NCBI GenBank assembly: GCA_965218205.1
Contig: OZ244590.1
Location: 930,001-994,000, forward strand
DNA from: CBDDCA01 sp965218205
GTDB taxonomy: Bacteria > Spirochaetota > Spirochaetia > WTKD01 > G963693115
Direction of reading: 5' to 3'
Length of the DNA stretch: 64,000 bases
Below are positions 1 to 9,039 of this stretch, piece after piece. The position numbers and the translations under genes were made by a program. The first letter of the stretch is position 1. Each line of letters opens with the position of its first letter. The notes under the pieces were generated by a model, which did not search any database, was not told the DNA's origin, and saw only the letters and a program-made list of their open reading frames with translations.

Positions 1-525
1 CATGCCAAAGAAGATACATCAGGTACTAATGGTAAATTAAATGATGAAAATAATGTATCTGATACTATTGAAGATATTTCTTCTTTGTTTAATTCTGATA
101 CTGATGATTCTGATACTACTTTTTCTTCATTTTTAGGAAACTCTTCGGACGGAAACTCTGAATCTATAGCTTCACTTGGTGAAGAGCTATTAAAGGATAG
201 CCAGAGTGTATCAAATGTTTCTTTACCTGATTTAGGGGAAAGTACTGCACCAACAAGTACTGTAAAGCAAGAGATGGATATTTTATTTGGGGTGAGTATG
301 GAACTCACCGTAGAGCTAGGGAACGCTCGTATGCGATTAGAGGAAATATTAGAATTGAATAGAGGTTCTATTATTGAGCTAAGAAAACTTGCTGGAGAAC
401 CACTTGATATAAAGATAAATAATAAACTTATTGCAAAAGGAGAAGTGGTTGTTATTGATGAGAATTTTGGAGTAAGGATTATTGAAATAATATCACCGAA
501 AGACAGGATGAAAGAAATGAATTAA
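1..525 (+). CDS. fliY: Flagellar switch protein FliY/FliN, C-terminal part (cut by left edge)
   Basis: The frame is open from base 1, so the gene begins outside the window. The last 80 or so residues form a SpoA (FliN/FliM C-terminal) domain, recognisable from the run MDILFGVSMELTVELG, then LRKLAGEPLDI and GEVVVIDENFGVRI. This domain builds the C-ring of the flagellar motor, where it takes part in switching and in docking of the export ATPase complex. The visible part before it is an acidic, Ser/Asp-rich linker of low complexity, as expected between the CheC-like and SpoA parts of FliY. FliN and FliY cannot be told apart without the upstream part; the linker and the spirochaete operon order favour FliY. 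The next gene follows after 22 bases. Confidence 0.88.
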   Translation, partial: HAKEDTSGTNGKLNDENNVSDTIEDISSLFNSDTDDSDTTFSSFLGNSSDGNSESIASLGEELLKDSQSVSNVSLPDLGESTAPTSTVKQEMDILFGVSMELTVELGNARMRLEEILELNRGSIIELRKLAGEPLDIKINNKLIAKGEVVVIDENFGVRIIEIISPKDRMKEMN

Positions 526-547
526 TAATTGTGAAAGGGAGGGGACA

Positions 548-1225
548 ATTTCTTTTAATACATTTACTACATTTTTATTTTTTCTCAGCTTTTTTACCTC
601 TGTGTTGCTTTCTCAAGAAGTAGTAGAAGAAAGTATAGAGAGCGAAAATAATCAAGAGCTAAATTCTTCGCAAATAATAGAAACAGAAAATCAGTTGACG
701 TTTGGAACTCCTGAAGAAACTGAAGAAATATCAGTCTCTTCAATAGGATTTTTAGATATGCTTCGTATTTTTTTTATTCTCGCTATTATTATTGCGATAG
801 CGTATTGTATTATTTGGGTATTAAAAAGAATTCAAAATAAATCGTTAGTCAATTCGGGAAGTATTGAAATTCTTTCAACACAGTCTTTACAGCAAGGAAA
901 TATGCTGTATATTGTAAAAACTGGAACATCGTATTTTTTACTAGGAGCTACATCACAATCTATTTCAACTATTAAAGAATTTTCAAAAAAAGAAGAAAAG
1001 GATGAGTTATTATTATCTTTATCAGTCAATGAGGCTCAATCATCAACAGAAACAAAGACTTTCTTCTCAATACTAAAGAAGGCTTTTACACATATCATAA
1101 ACAATGATAAAAATCAGAAAAGAATAAAAAAAGATATACATTCTGGTACTAATGGTTCTGTTGCAAACGCACTTGATTCTCTTCAAAAAAATGCTAAGAG
1201 AGGAGAAACATTAAATGGCAAATAA
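548..1225 (+). CDS. fliO: Flagellar biosynthesis protein FliO, probable ATT start
   Basis: FliO is a small membrane protein that helps assemble the FliP ring of the export gate. The protein has one strong membrane segment (IFFILAIIIAIAYCIIWVL) followed by a basic, cytoplasmic FliO-like domain and a Lys-rich tail. The first canonical start in frame is GTG at 602, but this lacks a ribosome site and would remove a clear signal peptide encoded just upstream. Reading from ATT at 548 gives a hydrophobic leader ending at about LLSQ, and the bases 537-544 (GGGAGGGG) give an ideal ribosome site 4-5 bases before it. I therefore infer ATT initiation. The 3' end overlaps fliP by 11 bases. Position between fliY and fliP supports the assignment, because FliO itself is poorly conserved. 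Confidence 0.75.
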   Translation: MSFNTFTTFLFFLSFFTSVLLSQEVVEESIESENNQELNSSQIIETENQLTFGTPEETEEISVSSIGFLDMLRIFFILAIIIAIAYCIIWVLKRIQNKSLVNSGSIEILSTQSLQQGNMLYIVKTGTSYFLLGATSQSISTIKEFSKKEEKDELLLSLSVNEAQSSTETKTFFSILKKAFTHIINNDKNQKRIKKDIHSGTNGSVANALDSLQKNAKRGETLNGK

Positions 1226-2024
1226 AAGATATTTCTTTCTCTTGTTGTTTTTTATTTTTGTGATACCTTCTCTTTTTTCACAGGATGCAGTAGAATTATC
1301 AGAACAAACATTACAAGAATCGCAGCTAGAAGGACTTACTATCCCTTTTATAAACTTAAATGTTCGAGGTGCTCAAGATGGTGGAGAAGTAGCTCTCTCA
1401 GTGCAGCTTATCTTGTTGCTTGCGGTACTGTCTTTGTCTCCTGCCATTTTGATTCTTATGACCTCTTTTTTGCGTATAGTTATTGTGCTTTCTTTTATTC
1501 AACAAGCGTTAGGAACACAGCAGATTCCTCCTCGTCAAATACTTATTGGTTTAGCTATTTTTCTTACACTTTTTATCATGTGGCCTGTAATGCAAGAAAT
1601 AAATGAAAAAGCAATACAACCTTTATCGGAAGGTTCTCTCAGTTTTTCGGAAGCATATCCAGAATTTATATCTCCACTACGAGTGTTTATGTATAGACAA
1701 ATGCAAAATGATCCCAACAATATACGATTGTTTATGAGGATGTCAGGTTTAGATGCTCCACAGACTTTGGCTGATGTTCCTAGTTATGTGTTAGTTCCTG
1801 CTTTTGTATTGCATGAGTTAGTTATTGCATTTAAGATGAGTATCCTGCTGTTTATTCCTTTTGTCATTATTGACATTGTAGTGGCATCTGTGACAATGTC
1901 TATGGGGATGATATTGTTGCCTCCTATTCTTGTCTCTCTTCCGATTAAGTTGGCATTATTTGTGCTGGTAAATGGGTGGGAGCTAATTATGCAACAACTA
2001 ATTTTTAGTTTTGGAGGACGCTGA
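1215..2024 (+). CDS. fliP: Flagellar type III export gate protein FliP
   Basis: FliP forms the core pore of the flagellar type III export gate in the inner membrane, in a helical complex with FliQ and FliR. The 269-residue protein has a cleavable signal peptide (about residues 1-22, ending near SLFSQ), a feature specific to FliP in this family, then four membrane segments. The family hallmarks MTSFLRIVIVLSFIQQALG and the C-terminal MGMILLPPILVSLPIKL are present. ATG at 1215 is preceded by AGAGGAG. The stop codon overlaps the fliQ start by one base, so the two are translationally coupled. Confidence 0.97.
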   Translation: MANKRYFFLLLFFIFVIPSLFSQDAVELSEQTLQESQLEGLTIPFINLNVRGAQDGGEVALSVQLILLLAVLSLSPAILILMTSFLRIVIVLSFIQQALGTQQIPPRQILIGLAIFLTLFIMWPVMQEINEKAIQPLSEGSLSFSEAYPEFISPLRVFMYRQMQNDPNNIRLFMRMSGLDAPQTLADVPSYVLVPAFVLHELVIAFKMSILLFIPFVIIDIVVASVTMSMGMILLPPILVSLPIKLALFVLVNGWELIMQQLIFSFGGR

Positions 2025-2287
2025 TGGATTTAGGACAATTTTTATCTATATTACAATCAAGTTTGATAGAAATTCTTATTCTCTCTGGTCCAGTGTTGCT
2101 GGTATCGGTAGTATTAGGGTTAATTATTTCTATACTGCAAGCTATAACATCTATTCAAGAACAAACATTGACATTTGTGCCAAAGATATTGGGTATCTTA
2201 ATACTGTTATTATTTCTTGGCCCATTTTTTGCTAATCGTATGTTAAACTTTACTTCAGAATTATGGGGACAATTAATACGAGTATAA
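2024..2287 (+). CDS. fliQ: Flagellar type III export gate protein FliQ
   Basis: An 87-residue protein with two membrane helices, the normal size for FliQ. FliQ subunits wrap around the outside of the FliP/FliR export channel. Family residues are seen around GPVLLVSVVLGLIISILQA and TFVPKILGILILL. It starts with ATG overlapping the fliP stop by one base and uses the GGAGG inside the end of fliP as its ribosome site. fliR follows after 28 bases. Confidence 0.96.
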   Translation: MDLGQFLSILQSSLIEILILSGPVLLVSVVLGLIISILQAITSIQEQTLTFVPKILGILILLLFLGPFFANRMLNFTSELWGQLIRV

Positions 2288-2315
2288 GCGTGAGAATAAA
2301 AGGTGCATAGGTAGT

Positions 2316-3095
2316 ATGTTAAATATTGTAAGTGATCAAATAACTCTTATTATTCTCTTTAGTATTAGAGTACTTGTAATACTCTCTTTTGTTCCAGTAC
2401 TCTCTGGAGAACAATCTCCTGTTTTTATTCGCATAGTACTGGCATTTCTTACGGTATTTTCACTGCAGCAATTTATTCCTGCTGATCTTATGCAAGTGCC
2501 TCAAACGGCATATGCATTTCTTTTTATGATTTTTGGAGAAGCCCTTATTGGTGCACTTATTGGCTTTTTTGTACGTCTTGTATTTCTTATGTTAAGCATA
2601 CTGTCAGAGTTTTTTACAACACAGATGGGGCTTCGTGCAGCACAGATTGTAAATCCAATTACTCAAACAGAAACAGTTATCATTCAGCAGTTTATATCGT
2701 TTTTGGTACTCATTGTATTTTTATCATCTTTTACTTTACAGAAAATATTTTTCTATGGAATTCTTCAAAGTTTTTATACATTAAGTGCAGAAAAGATTTT
2801 TGCTATGGGACAAGAATCGTTTCTTTTTATTTTTGCTGCCTTTTTTACGGTGTTTCAGCGTTCTTTTTTAATTGCTTTTCCTATTTTTGCTGCATTATTT
2901 TTAGTAAATATTGGGCTTGGTCTTGTTGGGAAAGTAGCCCCACAGATGAATGTACTTATTCTTGGAATACCTATTCAGATTGCAGTTGGTTTTATAATGT
3001 TAATTATTTTTATTCCCAATATAGTGCATGGTATAGAAATAGTATTTGATTGGACTTTTGAACATTTACGACTTTTGGTAGGAGTAAGAAGGTAG
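2316..3095 (+). CDS. fliR: Flagellar type III export gate protein FliR
   Basis: A 259-residue integral membrane protein with about six hydrophobic segments, matching FliR, the single-copy member of the export gate that closes the FliP ring and contacts FlhB. Typical FliR features are GEALIGALIGFFVRLVFLM, the QMGLRAAQIVNP loop and the C-terminal stretch LVGKVAPQMNVLILGIP. Stop codon TAG shares its last base with the GTG start of flhB, showing tight coupling. Confidence 0.96.
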   Translation: MLNIVSDQITLIILFSIRVLVILSFVPVLSGEQSPVFIRIVLAFLTVFSLQQFIPADLMQVPQTAYAFLFMIFGEALIGALIGFFVRLVFLMLSILSEFFTTQMGLRAAQIVNPITQTETVIIQQFISFLVLIVFLSSFTLQKIFFYGILQSFYTLSAEKIFAMGQESFLFIFAAFFTVFQRSFLIAFPIFAALFLVNIGLGLVGKVAPQMNVLILGIPIQIAVGFIMLIIFIPNIVHGIEIVFDWTFEHLRLLVGVRR

Positions 3096-4246
3096 TGAAA
3101 AAAGTAGACATATACACTGATAATCATTCTTTTCTTGGCTCGTATGTTGATACATTGCATATACATTTACAGTGGTTTGCAGCAGAAGATGAAGGGAGAA
3201 GTTTTGATCCTACTCAACAAAAAATTCGTGAAGCAAGAAAAGAAGGAAGAGTTGCTAAGTCAAATGAAATTCCTTCTGCCTTAGTCTTATTAGCTGGGCT
3301 AGGTATTTTATGGGGGTTTAGTTCGTATTATGCTACTACTTTGCAAGATATATTTCGTTTCTATGTACAAAAAACAGGTAATGCTTCTTCTGTTGTTGTA
3401 ACTACAGAAATTGCACAGTCGATACAGTATGTGTTTCGTCTTTTGTTGCCGATAGCTTTTGCTGTATTTTGTATAGCAATTTTTGGTAACATTATTCAGT
3501 TTGGTGTACTGTTTAGTGTCAAAGCTATAAATCCAAAATGGTCAAAAATAAATTTTAATCTTTCAAAATGGATAGAAAAATCTATTTCTAAGCAAGGATG
3601 GTATGTTTTAGGAACTTCTTTGTTTAAGATTGCTTTAATTTCTTTTATTGTGTTTCTTAATGTTAGAATGCATTTTAGTAATTTTATTGGCTTTAGCTCA
3701 AATTCTTTTCAAAATAATGTAATATATATTTCGCAGCTTATTGCACAGATTATTATTCAAAGTGGTATTGCTCTGCTTATATTAGGAATTTTAGATTTTC
3801 GTTTTCAGTCTTATATGTTTAAGGATCAGCTAAAAATGACAAAAGAAGAATTGAAGAAAGAATTTAAAGAAACAGAAGGAGATCCAGAGATAAAAAAAAG
3901 AATAAAGAGTCGTATGCAAGAATATTTAAGCAGAAATATGCCAGAGCAACTGAGTCAATCAGATGTAGTAATTACTAACCCTACTCATTTTGCTGTAGCG
4001 TTGAAATATGATATGAATACTATGGAAGCTCCACAAGTAATGGCAAAAGGGGTAGACAGTATAGCAAGAAGAATACGGATACTTGCTGCAGAGTACGATG
4101 TCCCTATTATTGAAAATAAGCCTCTTGCACGAGCATTGTATGCTGACCTTGAAATAGGTGATGTTATTCCTGAAAAGTATTTTCGTGCTGTAGTATTGGT
4201 GTTTAGAGAGGTATATACATTAAAGGGAGTACAAATTAATGAATAG
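3095..4246 (+). CDS. flhB: Flagellar export switch protein FlhB
   Basis: FlhB controls the substrate switch of flagellar export from rod-hook to filament type by cleaving itself at the Asn-Pro bond of an NPTH motif. That motif is present here at residues 295-298 (TNPTHFAVALKYD), so autocleavage should work. Four membrane helices lie before residue 235, then the long linker helix with KMTKEELKKEFKE and the cytosolic cleavage domain. An N-terminal extension of about 30 residues precedes the usual start region (PTQQKIREARKEGRVAKS). Translation starts at GTG 3095 coupled to the fliR stop. The 3' end overlaps flhA by 8 bases. Confidence 0.96.
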   Translation: MKKVDIYTDNHSFLGSYVDTLHIHLQWFAAEDEGRSFDPTQQKIREARKEGRVAKSNEIPSALVLLAGLGILWGFSSYYATTLQDIFRFYVQKTGNASSVVVTTEIAQSIQYVFRLLLPIAFAVFCIAIFGNIIQFGVLFSVKAINPKWSKINFNLSKWIEKSISKQGWYVLGTSLFKIALISFIVFLNVRMHFSNFIGFSSNSFQNNVIYISQLIAQIIIQSGIALLILGILDFRFQSYMFKDQLKMTKEELKKEFKETEGDPEIKKRIKSRMQEYLSRNMPEQLSQSDVVITNPTHFAVALKYDMNTMEAPQVMAKGVDSIARRIRILAAEYDVPIIENKPLARALYADLEIGDVIPEKYFRAVVLVFREVYTLKGVQINE

Positions 4247-6356
4247 AATATTACAATGGATACAGAGTAATTTCTTTAAAAAAATAGGAGACTATGGTTT
4301 TGTAGCAGGAATTCTTATTGTCATGATGATGATTATTCCTTTGCCTACTGTTCTACTTGATTTTTTTATGATATTAAATTTATTGCTAAGTATTATCATT
4401 ATTCTTAATATACTCAATATTACCTCGCCTTTAGCTATCTCATCGTTTCCTACATTGTTGCTTTTTTCTACTGTATTTTCTTTGGCATTGAATGTGTCAT
4501 CTACGCGTCTTATTTTATCGCAAGGAGAATTGTTTGATGGAAAAATTGTACGGGCTTTTGGTACCTTTGTTGTCGGAACAAGTAGTATTGAAGGCTTAGT
4601 TATAGGTCCAATTATCTTTATTATTATTATGATTGTACAGTTCATTGTTATTACTCGGGGAGCCTCTCGGGTTGCCGAAGTTTCTGCACGCTTTACTCTT
4701 GATTCTATGCCTGGAAAGCAGATGGCAATAGAGGCTGAGTTTAACTCTGGTGCTATAAGTGAAGAGGAGCTTATTCAAAAAAGAAAGGATTTACAAAGAG
4801 AAAGTGATTTTTATGGATCAATGGATGGAGCGTCTAAGTTTATTTCTGGAAATATTATAGCGGGGTTTATCATTACCTTTATAAACATAGCTGGTGGGCT
4901 AATTGTTGGGGTTTTAGTACGTGGTGAACAAATTAGTACTGCAGCAGTAAACTATATACAATTAACTATTGGGGACGGTTTAGTTTCTCAATTACCAGCG
5001 TTACTCATATCAACAGCATCAGGGGTTATTGTTACAAAGGTAGCTTCTTCGGGCAGTATTAGTGAAGAAGTATACAAAGATCTTACCAGTGATACAAAGC
5101 TATATTATGTAGCAGGTGCATTGCTTGCTTTTCTTGCATTTCTGCCAGGATTTCCTTGGTATATATTGCTCCCCCTTGCTGCAGTTCTTATTTTTGCTGC
5201 GTATCTTTCAGGAAGAAACAAAAGAAAAGTAGGAGAGAAACAATCTGAGCAAGCTAGCCAAGAAGTAGCAAGTACAGGACATGTAGAACAACCAAAGTTA
5301 GAACCACTAGATCCTATTGCTTTAGAAATTGGATATGATATTGTTCCGCTTGTTCAGGATGATACTGGTACTGCAGAACTTTTGAATAGAATTACAAGTA
5401 TTCGAAGAGAGGTAGGAGTAAAACTTGGGTTTGTCATACCGCTTATTCGTATTGTTGATAATTATCTCTTAAAACCAAATGAGTATTCTATAAAGTTTAG
5501 TGGTATCGAATACGCTCGTGCTACTATTTTTGTAAATAAATTGTTGGCTATTCAAACAGAGAAAGTGTCCCAAGATACAGAGAATACTCTTATGGGAGAA
5601 TTAGGAAAAGATCCTGCTTTTGGGTTGCCTGCATATTGGATAGCAGCGGAAGATAAGGCAGAAGCAGAACGTTTAGGGTATATGATAGCTGATCCAAACT
5701 CGGTTATTTCAACACATATTGCTACTGTTATTGAGACGAATGCCTCTGATCTTTTGAGTAGGCAAGATGTATCGAATATGCTTGATGATTTTAAGGAGAG
5801 GTATCCTGCTATTGTAAACGATGTAACACAGCATTTATCTATTGGTCAGTTACACCGTGTGTTGCAAAGGCTGTTAGAAGAAAAAATTTCAATTCGAAAT
5901 TTGCGTTCAATTTTGGAAACTCTCAGTGATTATGGTGTCTTAACGAAAGATATTTCTTTTCTTGTTGAAAAAGCACGTCAGTCATTAGCACGTCAAATAA
6001 CAGCTCAGTATAGTGATAACAATAGTTTTTTATATGTATATTCACTTGATCCAGATATTGAAAGAATATTGTCTGACACAGAAGAAGGCGGAGGTGCTTT
6101 AATGATAGAACCTCAACTACGAACTAAAATAATACAAGCTATTGCAAATGCTTTTTCTTCGGGTTCTCAATATAATGGAAGCTCCCCTGTACTAGTAACA
6201 AGTGAGTTAGTAAGACCAGTTATATATAAGCTGTTAGCTATGACAGTGAATAGTAAACAATATGTGGTGCCTGTGTTATCTGTGCTAGAAATTACCAGTA
6301 GCTCTCAGGTACAAACATTAGGAGCAATATCATTACAAGAAAAAGAGCTTGTATAA
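4239..6356 (+). CDS. flhA: Flagellar export gate protein FlhA
   Basis: FlhA is the largest export-gate subunit: its nonameric cytoplasmic ring receives substrate-chaperone complexes and its membrane part uses the proton gradient. The 705-residue length is normal. About eight membrane segments lie in residues 15-330. The conserved FHIPEP-family loop is clear at RGASRVAEVSARFTLDSMPG and the following acidic part up to FYGSMDGASKFISGN. The C-terminal half has the expected four-subdomain cytosolic fold (for example DPAFGLPAYWI and SIRNLRSILETLSDYG). ATG at 4239 overlaps flhB. Confidence 0.97.
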   Translation: MNRILQWIQSNFFKKIGDYGFVAGILIVMMMIIPLPTVLLDFFMILNLLLSIIIILNILNITSPLAISSFPTLLLFSTVFSLALNVSSTRLILSQGELFDGKIVRAFGTFVVGTSSIEGLVIGPIIFIIIMIVQFIVITRGASRVAEVSARFTLDSMPGKQMAIEAEFNSGAISEEELIQKRKDLQRESDFYGSMDGASKFISGNIIAGFIITFINIAGGLIVGVLVRGEQISTAAVNYIQLTIGDGLVSQLPALLISTASGVIVTKVASSGSISEEVYKDLTSDTKLYYVAGALLAFLAFLPGFPWYILLPLAAVLIFAAYLSGRNKRKVGEKQSEQASQEVASTGHVEQPKLEPLDPIALEIGYDIVPLVQDDTGTAELLNRITSIRREVGVKLGFVIPLIRIVDNYLLKPNEYSIKFSGIEYARATIFVNKLLAIQTEKVSQDTENTLMGELGKDPAFGLPAYWIAAEDKAEAERLGYMIADPNSVISTHIATVIETNASDLLSRQDVSNMLDDFKERYPAIVNDVTQHLSIGQLHRVLQRLLEEKISIRNLRSILETLSDYGVLTKDISFLVEKARQSLARQITAQYSDNNSFLYVYSLDPDIERILSDTEEGGGALMIEPQLRTKIIQAIANAFSSGSQYNGSSPVLVTSELVRPVIYKLLAMTVNSKQYVVPVLSVLEITSSSQVQTLGAISLQEKELV

Positions 6357-6398
6357 ATTTTGAATACTTTAATGTATAGAAAAAAATAAGGAGGATAT

Positions 6399-7577
6399 AT
6401 GTCACGTATAATAGATAGTGAAGATGATTTTATTTTTGAGGAAACTTTTCCTCAATCATCTAATATTAAAACAAAAATTAAGGAGATGTATGGAGAAAAG
6501 GCAAAAATACTGAGAGTAGAGAAAAAAAATAGAGGGTTTTTACGATTTTTTCTGTCTCCCTCTGTAAAGGTTACTGGTAGTATTAGCAAAAAGGAAGATA
6601 GAGCACGAGTTGAAACAAATCTTTTGTTAGGGAAAGTAAAGCAGATGCATGATAGAGAAGCAGCTCCTAGTACTCTTTCTAAAGAAGATACAGCTTTCTC
6701 TTTTGATATAAAAGATTTGAAAGGATTGCATAGTAGTTTGCAATTTTTAGAAAAAAAGGGATTTTTAACTTCTGTTTTAGAACACTTTCAAGAGAAAATG
6801 ATGTCTACATTTGCTATTCCTCAGCTTCAAGATTCTGATTTTATGCACGATCAATTAAAGTATTATTTGCATAAAAATATCCCTCTATTAGAAGAAGCTA
6901 ATTTTAATGTAGATAGCACAAGAGTTGTGGCTTGTATAGGCCCTACAGGAATGGGTAAATCATTTTCACTTATGAAGCTTGCAGTACAGCTATTTAAGTC
7001 TATTCAAAAAGGGGTATATGGTTCTATTGATATTATTACACTTGACTTCTTTAAGGTAGGAGCTTCTGAACAAATTGAAAATTTTGTCAATATGATACAT
7101 AGAAAATTTCCTGAACTCAAAGATACTATTAATTTTCTTAAAATGAATGAATCTTCTGTATTTCATTCTCATCTGCGCAAAAAAAGGAGATCGAATGTTC
7201 TGCTAATAGATACTGGAGGAAAATCAATACGCAATAGTAATGATGTTATGTTCTATAAAGATTTTCTTGATTATGATTCTGTTGTCAATAAGCATAACTT
7301 AAAAAAAGCCTTAAAGGATAATTTAGAGCTTTATTTAGTGTTGTCTGCAAATATATCTGCCATTGATTTACGCAATATTATTGATGTATATTCTGCATAT
7401 CCTATTAAAGGAATTATTGCTACAAAATTTGATGAAACCTCTACTTTAGGTTCTTTTTTAAGTGTTTGTATTGAAAAAAATATTCCTTTAGCGTATATAA
7501 GTTATGGCCATGAATTTTCAAACTATTTTGATGCTGCAAGTATTGAGAAATGTTTTCAATACTTGGGCATAGAGTAG
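6399..7577 (+). CDS. flhF: Flagellar SRP-type GTPase FlhF
   Basis: FlhF is an SRP-family GTPase that sets the place and number of flagella; in spirochaetes it places the motors near the cell poles. The protein has a basic N-terminal region, a helical N domain and a GTPase domain with P-loop GPTGMGKS at residues 181-188 and the specificity motif TKFD at 342-345. The usual DTAGR of the G3 box reads DTGGKS at about 271, an unusual change that keeps the Asp but replaces the catalytic-region Ala and Arg. ATG 6399 follows AAGGAGG. It sits 42 bases after flhA and 42 before flhG, its usual ATPase partner. Confidence 0.93.
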   Translation: MSRIIDSEDDFIFEETFPQSSNIKTKIKEMYGEKAKILRVEKKNRGFLRFFLSPSVKVTGSISKKEDRARVETNLLLGKVKQMHDREAAPSTLSKEDTAFSFDIKDLKGLHSSLQFLEKKGFLTSVLEHFQEKMMSTFAIPQLQDSDFMHDQLKYYLHKNIPLLEEANFNVDSTRVVACIGPTGMGKSFSLMKLAVQLFKSIQKGVYGSIDIITLDFFKVGASEQIENFVNMIHRKFPELKDTINFLKMNESSVFHSHLRKKRRSNVLLIDTGGKSIRNSNDVMFYKDFLDYDSVVNKHNLKKALKDNLELYLVLSANISAIDLRNIIDVYSAYPIKGIIATKFDETSTLGSFLSVCIEKNIPLAYISYGHEFSNYFDAASIEKCFQYLGIE

Positions 7578-7619
7578 TATTTATACTATTGTTAAATATT
7601 ATAGAAAGGAACAAACTAT

Positions 7620-8474
7620 ATGGAACAACAGCTTGAAAAATTAAGAGAAGAATTTGATAAAAATATCATGAACAATACTCGTATTATCACCATTGCCAGT
7701 GGGAAAGGAGGGGTTGGAAAATCTAATATTGCTACTAATCTTGCTGTTGAAGGGGCAAGTAGTGGAAAAGATGTTATCTTATTTGATGCTGATTTAGGAC
7801 TTTCCAATGTAAATATATTATTAAAGGTACTCCCTCAGTATAATCTCATAGACGTGACACGAAAACATAGAAAAATGAAAGATGTATTAGCAGATTCTGG
7901 ATACGGATTTAAGTTTCTAAGCGGGACTATGGGGTTTTCTGGATTAGCAAATATTACTGACGCAATGTTAGATTATTTTGTAAAAGAAATGATGACATTA
8001 TCGTTTGCTCATATTATTATTGTGGACACAAGTGCAGGTATAGGGAGAAATGTTACTACTTTTCTTGAAGTATCTGATGATATGTTGATAGTAACTACCC
8101 CAGAACCTACTGCTATGGCAGATGCATATGGTATGATGAAAGTGCTGGCTGTTGATATTAATATTAAGAATATAAACATTCATCTGTTGGTAAATAAAGT
8201 AAAAGGACATCAGGAAGGAAAAGAAGTTGCTGACAAAATTATACAGGCAAGTGAGAACATTTTAGGATTAAAAGTAAAATATTTAGGGTCTATATTGGAT
8301 GATTCTGCTGTAAATAAAGCGGTTATGCATCAGGTGCCATTTGTAGTGTTTAATCCTAAATCAAAGGCAGCCATGAACTTAAAAGCTGTTGCTCATAGGC
8401 TGATACGTCAAGAGATAAAGAATAAAAGAGGATTATGGGGTTTACTAGAAAGGTTTATTGGAGGTTCATCGTAA
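7620..8474 (+). CDS. flhG: Flagellum number regulator FlhG, MinD/ParA-type ATPase
   Basis: A 284-residue MinD-like ATPase. The deviant Walker A motif GKGGVGKS is at residues 28-35, with DADLGLSNVNILL and the DTSAGIG switch region following. FlhG stimulates FlhF GTPase and limits the number of flagella. The short N-terminal extension (QLEKLREEFDKN) may correspond to the FlhF-activating segment. The C-terminal end (RFIGGSS) follows a short amphipathic helix, as in membrane-binding MinD-type proteins. It overlaps or abuts the next gene, depending on which start that gene uses. Confidence 0.94.
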   Translation: MEQQLEKLREEFDKNIMNNTRIITIASGKGGVGKSNIATNLAVEGASSGKDVILFDADLGLSNVNILLKVLPQYNLIDVTRKHRKMKDVLADSGYGFKFLSGTMGFSGLANITDAMLDYFVKEMMTLSFAHIIIVDTSAGIGRNVTTFLEVSDDMLIVTTPEPTAMADAYGMMKVLAVDINIKNINIHLLVNKVKGHQEGKEVADKIIQASENILGLKVKYLGSILDDSAVNKAVMHQVPFVVFNPKSKAAMNLKAVAHRLIRQEIKNKRGLWGLLERFIGGSS

Positions 8475-8481
8475 TAGTCGT

Positions 8482-9030
8482 ATGGAAGAATTGCGTATCC
8501 CACTTTTTTTTGCTATTTTCTGTTTTCTCATTTCATTTTTACTTAGCTTATTTTCAGGGATAGGTTTTTTATCTCTACTATTACGGGCTTCTCTGTTTTT
8601 TTTACTTGGGTTTGTATTTTTATTGTTTGTAATAAAGTTTTTATTGCTTTTAGTACCTGAATTTGAAAATGTGTTTATCGCTGTATCTAATGGTGATGAA
8701 GAGAGTGAGTTTACAGATAATGAAGAGACTGATACTGTAAATGAAGAAGACGATGAAGACGCTGATATGTTACAAAAAGACACAGAAGTAAACGATATGT
8801 CATATCATATTCAAGAAGAAGGAGATAGAGAGCAAGACAAAGAAACTATGGAACATCGGCAACTTGATAGAATTATTTCTACCCAAAATGAAAAATTGGA
8901 GTATAATAGTAATAGTGATGATTTTGATGAAACTCGTGCTGACATAATGTTAGAAGGGATTAAAAAAGAAGCCATTGAAAATAAAGATAAAATGGCAAAA
9001 TCTATAAGTCATTTTTTGAAAAAAGAATAG
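8482..9030 (+). CDS. Membrane protein of unknown function in the flagellar operon
   Basis: I do not recognise a domain. The N-terminal third holds two closely spaced hydrophobic segments (PLFFAIFCFLISFLLSLF and the stretch ending in LLLLVPEFENVF). The rest is a soluble, strongly acidic tail with clusters such as NEEDDEDAD and a basic end. Treponemes carry a hypothetical gene at this place between flhG and fliA, so it is probably the same lineage-specific gene. The start is uncertain: ATG 8482 begins directly at the membrane segment, while TTG 8458 would add eight residues and overlap flhG by 17 bases. Confidence 0.7.
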   Translation: MEELRIPLFFAIFCFLISFLLSLFSGIGFLSLLLRASLFFLLGFVFLLFVIKFLLLLVPEFENVFIAVSNGDEESEFTDNEETDTVNEEDDEDADMLQKDTEVNDMSYHIQEEGDREQDKETMEHRQLDRIISTQNEKLEYNSNSDDFDETRADIMLEGIKKEAIENKDKMAKSISHFLKKE

Positions 9031-9039
9031 GATAGAAAT

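Noticed and set aside
2011..2235. Overlapping 74-residue frame inside fliQ
   Set aside because: It lies out of frame within fliQ, has no family resemblance, and is a by-product of the hydrophobic coding sequence.
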